Source: JABJMC01 sp964473745 (lineage in GTDB: Bacteria > Patescibacteriota > Gracilibacteria > UBA1369 > UBA12473). Taken from it: a stretch of 64,000 nt of DNA. The notes below the pieces were generated by a model. That model was not told the DNA's origin, did not search any database, and worked only from the letters and a program-made list of their open reading frames with translations. The stretch lies in contig CAYYQE010000005.1 of NCBI GenBank assembly GCA_964473745.1, positions 1 through 64,000 of the forward strand, given 5' to 3'. A program made the translations under genes and the position numbers. This document shows positions 61,200 to 64,000 of this stretch, in pieces. How positions within the stretch are numbered: the stretch's first letter is position 1; the number at the start of each line of letters is the position of its first letter.

Positions 61200-63131
61200 T
61201 TAGTCAGTAGATGAAGTTAAACCGCGTCTTTCGTCAGATTCATCAAAAATATCTTGAGCTTCGGCAACAGTTTGGACGCCCATAACTCGGAAAAGTTGAT
61301 CGGAAATCGGGCCAATGCCTTCCATGGCAGTGGGAGCTTTTAGTCCGGATGGTTCGTCAGAATCTAATTCTGCTCCATAACGGTTAGCTAAATTTTCCAA
61401 AGCAACTTCTTCGGGATTTTCTAAACTAGGATCATTCCCAACCAATCTTTCGACTTCTATTCCAAGCTGATAATCAACAAATTCATCAAATGAAAAATCA
61501 TAATCAGCGGCGTTTTCCACCACATCAGGATCAGTGGCCATCTCAATTACTCCGGCTAGCACTTCTGGATTAGTTTCTAATAAATATTCTTGTGTTTCGT
61601 AATGATCTCCAGCTACACGGCAGAATCCACCCCACGCATAACGTTCGCGGGCTTGATCAGGATCTTCGTCCTCAGCACCAATCCCAGCCAAAAGCCGTGA
61701 GGTGCTACCGCTACCAATCCCACCGGTCACATGATCAAGAGTTATTCCGGAAACCGCCACACAACCAATCCAAAATGGGTTAGTAACAATTTGATCCCAA
61801 TTTTGTGGATCCTTGATGTTAAAAACAAATGGCAAAACTGCGCCAAGAGCCGCAAAGCGAAACACTAATTCATAAAGTAACAGGTTGGAGGCTGTAAAAT
61901 CCTCGATGGCTAAATTGCCACCTAGACCCTCCTTCATACTTTTTGCGCAGTGCTCGCGGAGTTCTTCCAACTCATCACGAACGCGTTGAATTTCTTCTAC
62001 TTCTTCACTGTCAAAAATAGCGTAACCATTAATTCCTTCTCTAATCAGGGTTTGAGCCTGGCCAATATCCAAAGCTCCAACCGCGGTTAAAAACTGAATT
62101 CCTCCTCTGGCTTGCGTTTCATTAGCCCCGTATTTTTCTATGAGGGTCTGACCCAATTCATAACGCTGCGCCTGATTCATAGAATAAACAGTAGTCATCA
62201 TCCCGGTATCTTCTACAGCGCGCATAGACACTTCCAAAGAAGACATGTTCGTGGTGTCGAATTCGTGTTCAAAAAATCCTTCAATCCCCTCTAAAACAGT
62301 ATTGTAATCATCTGGCGTAAGTGGCGTACCACCATAAATTTTTTCAATAATTCCAGTGCTTTCGGCACAAATACCTCCCATAGTTTCTATTTGAAAATCA
62401 TCCGGCTCGTAATCTGGATTAGCCATAGCCCGAGCAATAAGATCATCCGGCAGACTCATTTTTTCTATTAACTCCCGACCATTGCGATTGAATTCATTTA
62501 ATTCATCCCATTCTGAACCAGCATCAATATGCTCGTCAGCTCCACTTTGACTACCAGATACACGAACTAAAATTCGAACTGTGCTGTCATAATCTTCGGC
62601 TATTGCTTCCGAAATCTGGGTAAGGCGCATAAACCTATCCAACATTTCCTCGTGATCTCCTCCAGCCCGATCCTGCTGCGCTAATTCACGCTGAAATTGA
62701 ACACCAATTTTATCAATAAACAGGTTGTAGTGTTCAGTAGTAGCCTCATGAATCATCTCTCCTTTTTCGTACATATTAATGCGACTATCCATTAGCACTT
62801 TCTTTAAATCTGCGCCAAAAGTTTCTTTTAACCCATTGGCATAAGTTTCAAAACCATCTAAATACGGTTTGGCTTCTTCGCTTAAACTGTCGCGACTAAT
62901 GTCGATTTTATCTTCCGGGACAGCGCTAGGGGTCGCAGTTGGCTCGGGAGCTCCCAGAACATCTGCGGCAATCTCATCAACTAATTCAGCTTCGGCGGTG
63001 CGAGTTTCTTCGGCCACCTCAACTTGGTAGGCTAATTCTTTTCTGGCCTGCTTTTTTTCAGCGCGTTTTCTTTTTCGTTCTAAGCGCCGACTAGATTGCT
63101 CTTCCGTATTTTCTTGAGATTTTTCAAACAT
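61200..63131 (-). CDS. Membrane-associated protein of unknown function (643 aa)
   Basis: The first ~45 residues are highly charged coiled coil (SSRRLERKRKRAEKKQARKE). A Pro/Ala linker and a long acidic helical domain (~75-420) follow, then two hydrophobic segments at ~428-450 (LLLYELVFRFAALGAVLPFV) and ~463-485 (FWIGCVAVSGITLDHVTGGI). An acidic C-terminal helical domain completes it, with no Cys motif or catalytic signature that I recognise. The N-terminus has no signal, so most of the protein is probably cytoplasmic with a hairpin in the membrane. It starts eight bases after the 165-residue gene and lies five bases before the 588-residue gene; all are probably one transcript from the promoter at 63667-63695. 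Confidence 0.7.
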   Translation of the reverse strand: MFEKSQENTEEQSSRRLERKRKRAEKKQARKELAYQVEVAEETRTAEAELVDEIAADVLGAPEPTATPSAVPEDKIDISRDSLSEEAKPYLDGFETYANGLKETFGADLKKVLMDSRINMYEKGEMIHEATTEHYNLFIDKIGVQFQRELAQQDRAGGDHEEMLDRFMRLTQISEAIAEDYDSTVRILVRVSGSQSGADEHIDAGSEWDELNEFNRNGRELIEKMSLPDDLIARAMANPDYEPDDFQIETMGGICAESTGIIEKIYGGTPLTPDDYNTVLEGIEGFFEHEFDTTNMSSLEVSMRAVEDTGMMTTVYSMNQAQRYELGQTLIEKYGANETQARGGIQFLTAVGALDIGQAQTLIREGINGYAIFDSEEVEEIQRVRDELEELREHCAKSMKEGLGGNLAIEDFTASNLLLYELVFRFAALGAVLPFVFNIKDPQNWDQIVTNPFWIGCVAVSGITLDHVTGGIGSGSTSRLLAGIGAEDEDPDQARERYAWGGFCRVAGDHYETQEYLLETNPEVLAGVIEMATDPDVVENAADYDFSFDEFVDYQLGIEVERLVGNDPSLENPEEVALENLANRYGAELDSDEPSGLKAPTAMEGIGPISDQLFRVMGVQTVAEAQDIFDESDERRGLTSSTD

Positions 63132-63139
63132 CTTTAAAA

Positions 63140-63637
63140 TTACAGTTTAGTAACACGAATCAAAGCATCCACAAACGACTCATCCTTCCCTTCGTACTCG
63201 GGGACGTGCTTTGTCAATAAGGCACGCACTGGACCAGGCTCCTGACCATCTAACTGAATGGTCACTTCTGTCATTACCTTGTCAGTTGTTAAAAGTTTGA
63301 GTGTTTTTACATGTGGTGGTTTATACACAATCCAAAAAGCCTTGATCTGGTTATACGGGAGCTGTCGCTTCCCAATTTTTATACCAAAATGGCTTAGGCT
63401 TATAGTAACCTGATTAGGTTCTCGATGATGAGAAATATAATAAACTCCAGCTAAGACAATAAAAGCAATCGCCATGGTCCAAGATCCAGTCCATAAGGCA
63501 TACATCACTAGAAGTACGACCAATAGGCCGGCGCCATAAAACCATTTTTTTCCCTTGGAATGCTTGATGAATTCCGGGGCTTCCCAGGTAAGCAAAGGTT
63601 TTGCTTTGGCTGAATTTTCGTCAGGTATTTCTTTCAA
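63140..63637 (-). CDS. Two-TM membrane protein with PH-like domain, first gene of the unknown cluster
   Basis: This 165-residue protein has a cytoplasmic N-terminus (~1-30), two close membrane segments (~33-50, FYGAGLLVVLLVMYALW; ~53-70, MAIAFIVLAGVYYIS) and a soluble domain. The latter, ISLSHFGIKIGKRQLPYNQI with KAFWIVYKPPHVKTLKLLT, has the look of bacterial PH-like domains that follow a membrane hairpin. The start is TTG at 63635-63637; the next Met is inside the first membrane segment. The 29-base leader from the -10 to this TTG matches the leader of the pilus operon. It heads a run of five same-strand genes down to 52897. The role is unknown; it is likely a membrane anchor or accessory of the cluster's complex. 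Confidence 0.75.
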   Translation of the reverse strand: MKEIPDENSAKAKPLLTWEAPEFIKHSKGKKWFYGAGLLVVLLVMYALWTGSWTMAIAFIVLAGVYYISHHREPNQVTISLSHFGIKIGKRQLPYNQIKAFWIVYKPPHVKTLKLLTTDKVMTEVTIQLDGQEPGPVRALLTKHVPEYEGKDESFVDALIRVTKL

Positions 63638-63695
63638 GGTGTTTGTTTTTATTTTTAAATCTTAATATTTTACCAAAAAATACCAATTTTAGCAA
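63638..63695 (-). promoter_or_regulatory. Promoter and 5' UTR of the five-gene unknown cluster
   Basis: On the minus strand, TTGCTA (63690-63695) and TAAAAT (63667-63672) are separated by 17 bp. The spacer ends TTTTTTGG. The 29-base leader to the TTG start matches the pilus-operon leader (9906-9935) with one gap and two mismatches. Confidence 0.8.
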
Positions 63696-63714
63696 CCAGA
63701 TTAGAGTAATTGAA

Positions 63715-64000
63715 TTATCCCTGTACCACCATGTTGTCGCGATGGATGGCTTCTTCATCCAAAATATAGCCCAACACACCCTCTATTTCAGCGGATTTTT
63801 TCCCTTTAATTTTTTGCAATTCCGCGGAGTCATAATTTACCTGGCCAAAGCCAATTTTTTCTTGATTTGGGCCTAAAATAACAACTACCTGTCCGCGCTC
63901 AAACTCACCTTCTACTCCTGTAATCCCAGAGGTCAACAAACTTTTTCCACGATCTAGGAGCGCTTTTTGAGCACCTTCATCTAAACTAATAGAAGCTCCG
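63715..64000 (-). CDS. proB: Glutamate 5-kinase, C-terminal PUA domain (5' part outside the window)
   Basis: About 94 residues are visible, running off the window edge; the kinase domain lies outside. The visible part matches the PUA domain and end of ProB: DEGAQKALLDRGKSLLTSGI, then GVEGEFERGQVVVI, GFGQVNYDSAELQKIKGKKS, a VLGYILDEEAIHRDNMV ending and the stop at 63715. ProB phosphorylates glutamate in the first step of proline synthesis, and the PUA domain is a regulatory or accessory domain. Other PUA-domain proteins could be considered, but the HRDNMV ending is characteristic of ProB. The gene lies upstream of, and on the same strand as, the unknown cluster, which has its own promoter. Confidence 0.9.
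   Translation of the reverse strand, partial: GASISLDEGAQKALLDRGKSLLTSGITGVEGEFERGQVVVILGPNQEKIGFGQVNYDSAELQKIKGKKSAEIEGVLGYILDEEAIHRDNMVVQG

Noticed and set aside
1..64000. Possible use of UGA as a sense codon, as in Gracilibacteria and Absconditabacteria
   Set aside because: recJ ends at TGA at its expected C-terminus, and no conserved gene continues through an in-frame TGA.

Overview
The window looks like part of a Candidate Phyla Radiation (Patescibacteria) genome. The supporting signs are: compact operons; start codons with no Shine-Dalgarno sequence at any start I examined; very large Asp-rich surface proteins; a threonyl-tRNA synthetase without its TGS domain; a stand-alone NIF3 PII-like domain; type IV pilin paralogue arrays; and several large proteins with no recognisable family. 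The genetic code is standard (TGA, TAA and TAG all serve as stops). Promoters resemble ordinary sigma-70 sites (TTGACA, 17 bp, TATAAT). I cannot place it below phylum level. Two runs of exactly 100 N (37869-37968 and 60138-60237) are scaffold gaps, each inside a gene.

Layout. Positions 1-9.8 kb hold housekeeping genes: a truncated Pro/Glu-repeat protein, yebC, two genes sharing a repeated domain of unknown function, a DHH phosphoesterase, a miaA-mazG-recJ operon, an HNH nuclease, and rplJ-rplL behind an L10 leader with a visible attenuator. Positions 9.9-17.05 kb hold type IV pilus assembly genes (a PilN-position protein, pilO, pilB, pilC), a pseudopilin on the opposite strand and three tandem pilin genes. 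Positions 17.26-33.8 kb are a single 5513-codon gene for a giant exported protein with two thrombospondin-type-3/SLH/thrombospondin-type-3 modules, Ig-like domains, an FG-GAP-like region and a DUF11-like domain. Four smaller exported-protein genes follow it closely (33.8-38.2 kb), probably as one surface-protein operon. Positions 38.2-39.9 kb are a small oddity: a zinc-ribbon gene, a 56-residue excisionase-like HTH gene with an operator-like palindrome, repeats, G-rich tracts and a NIF3-type domain gene.

Positions 39.9-46.9 kb hold, on the minus strand, a CHASE2 adenylate cyclase, a MopE-like metal-binding-repeat surface protein and PilX-/PilV-like minor pseudopilins. Then come uvrA, a PrsW-type intramembrane protease, and thrS behind a T-box leader with an ACC (Thr) specifier. 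Positions 52.9-63.6 kb are a minus-strand run of five large or membrane-associated proteins of unknown function, including one polytopic protein resembling VirB6/TrbL. The window ends in the 3' end of proB.

The main theme is the cell surface: pilus machinery, pilins, minor pseudopilins, a giant S-layer-type protein with companions, a metal-binding surface protein and an unknown membrane-associated complex. The most informative link is a nearly identical promoter plus 5' UTR, from -35 to the start codon, in front of both the pilus-assembly operon (9877-9935) and the unknown five-gene cluster (63638-63695, minus strand). This suggests that the two are expressed together.
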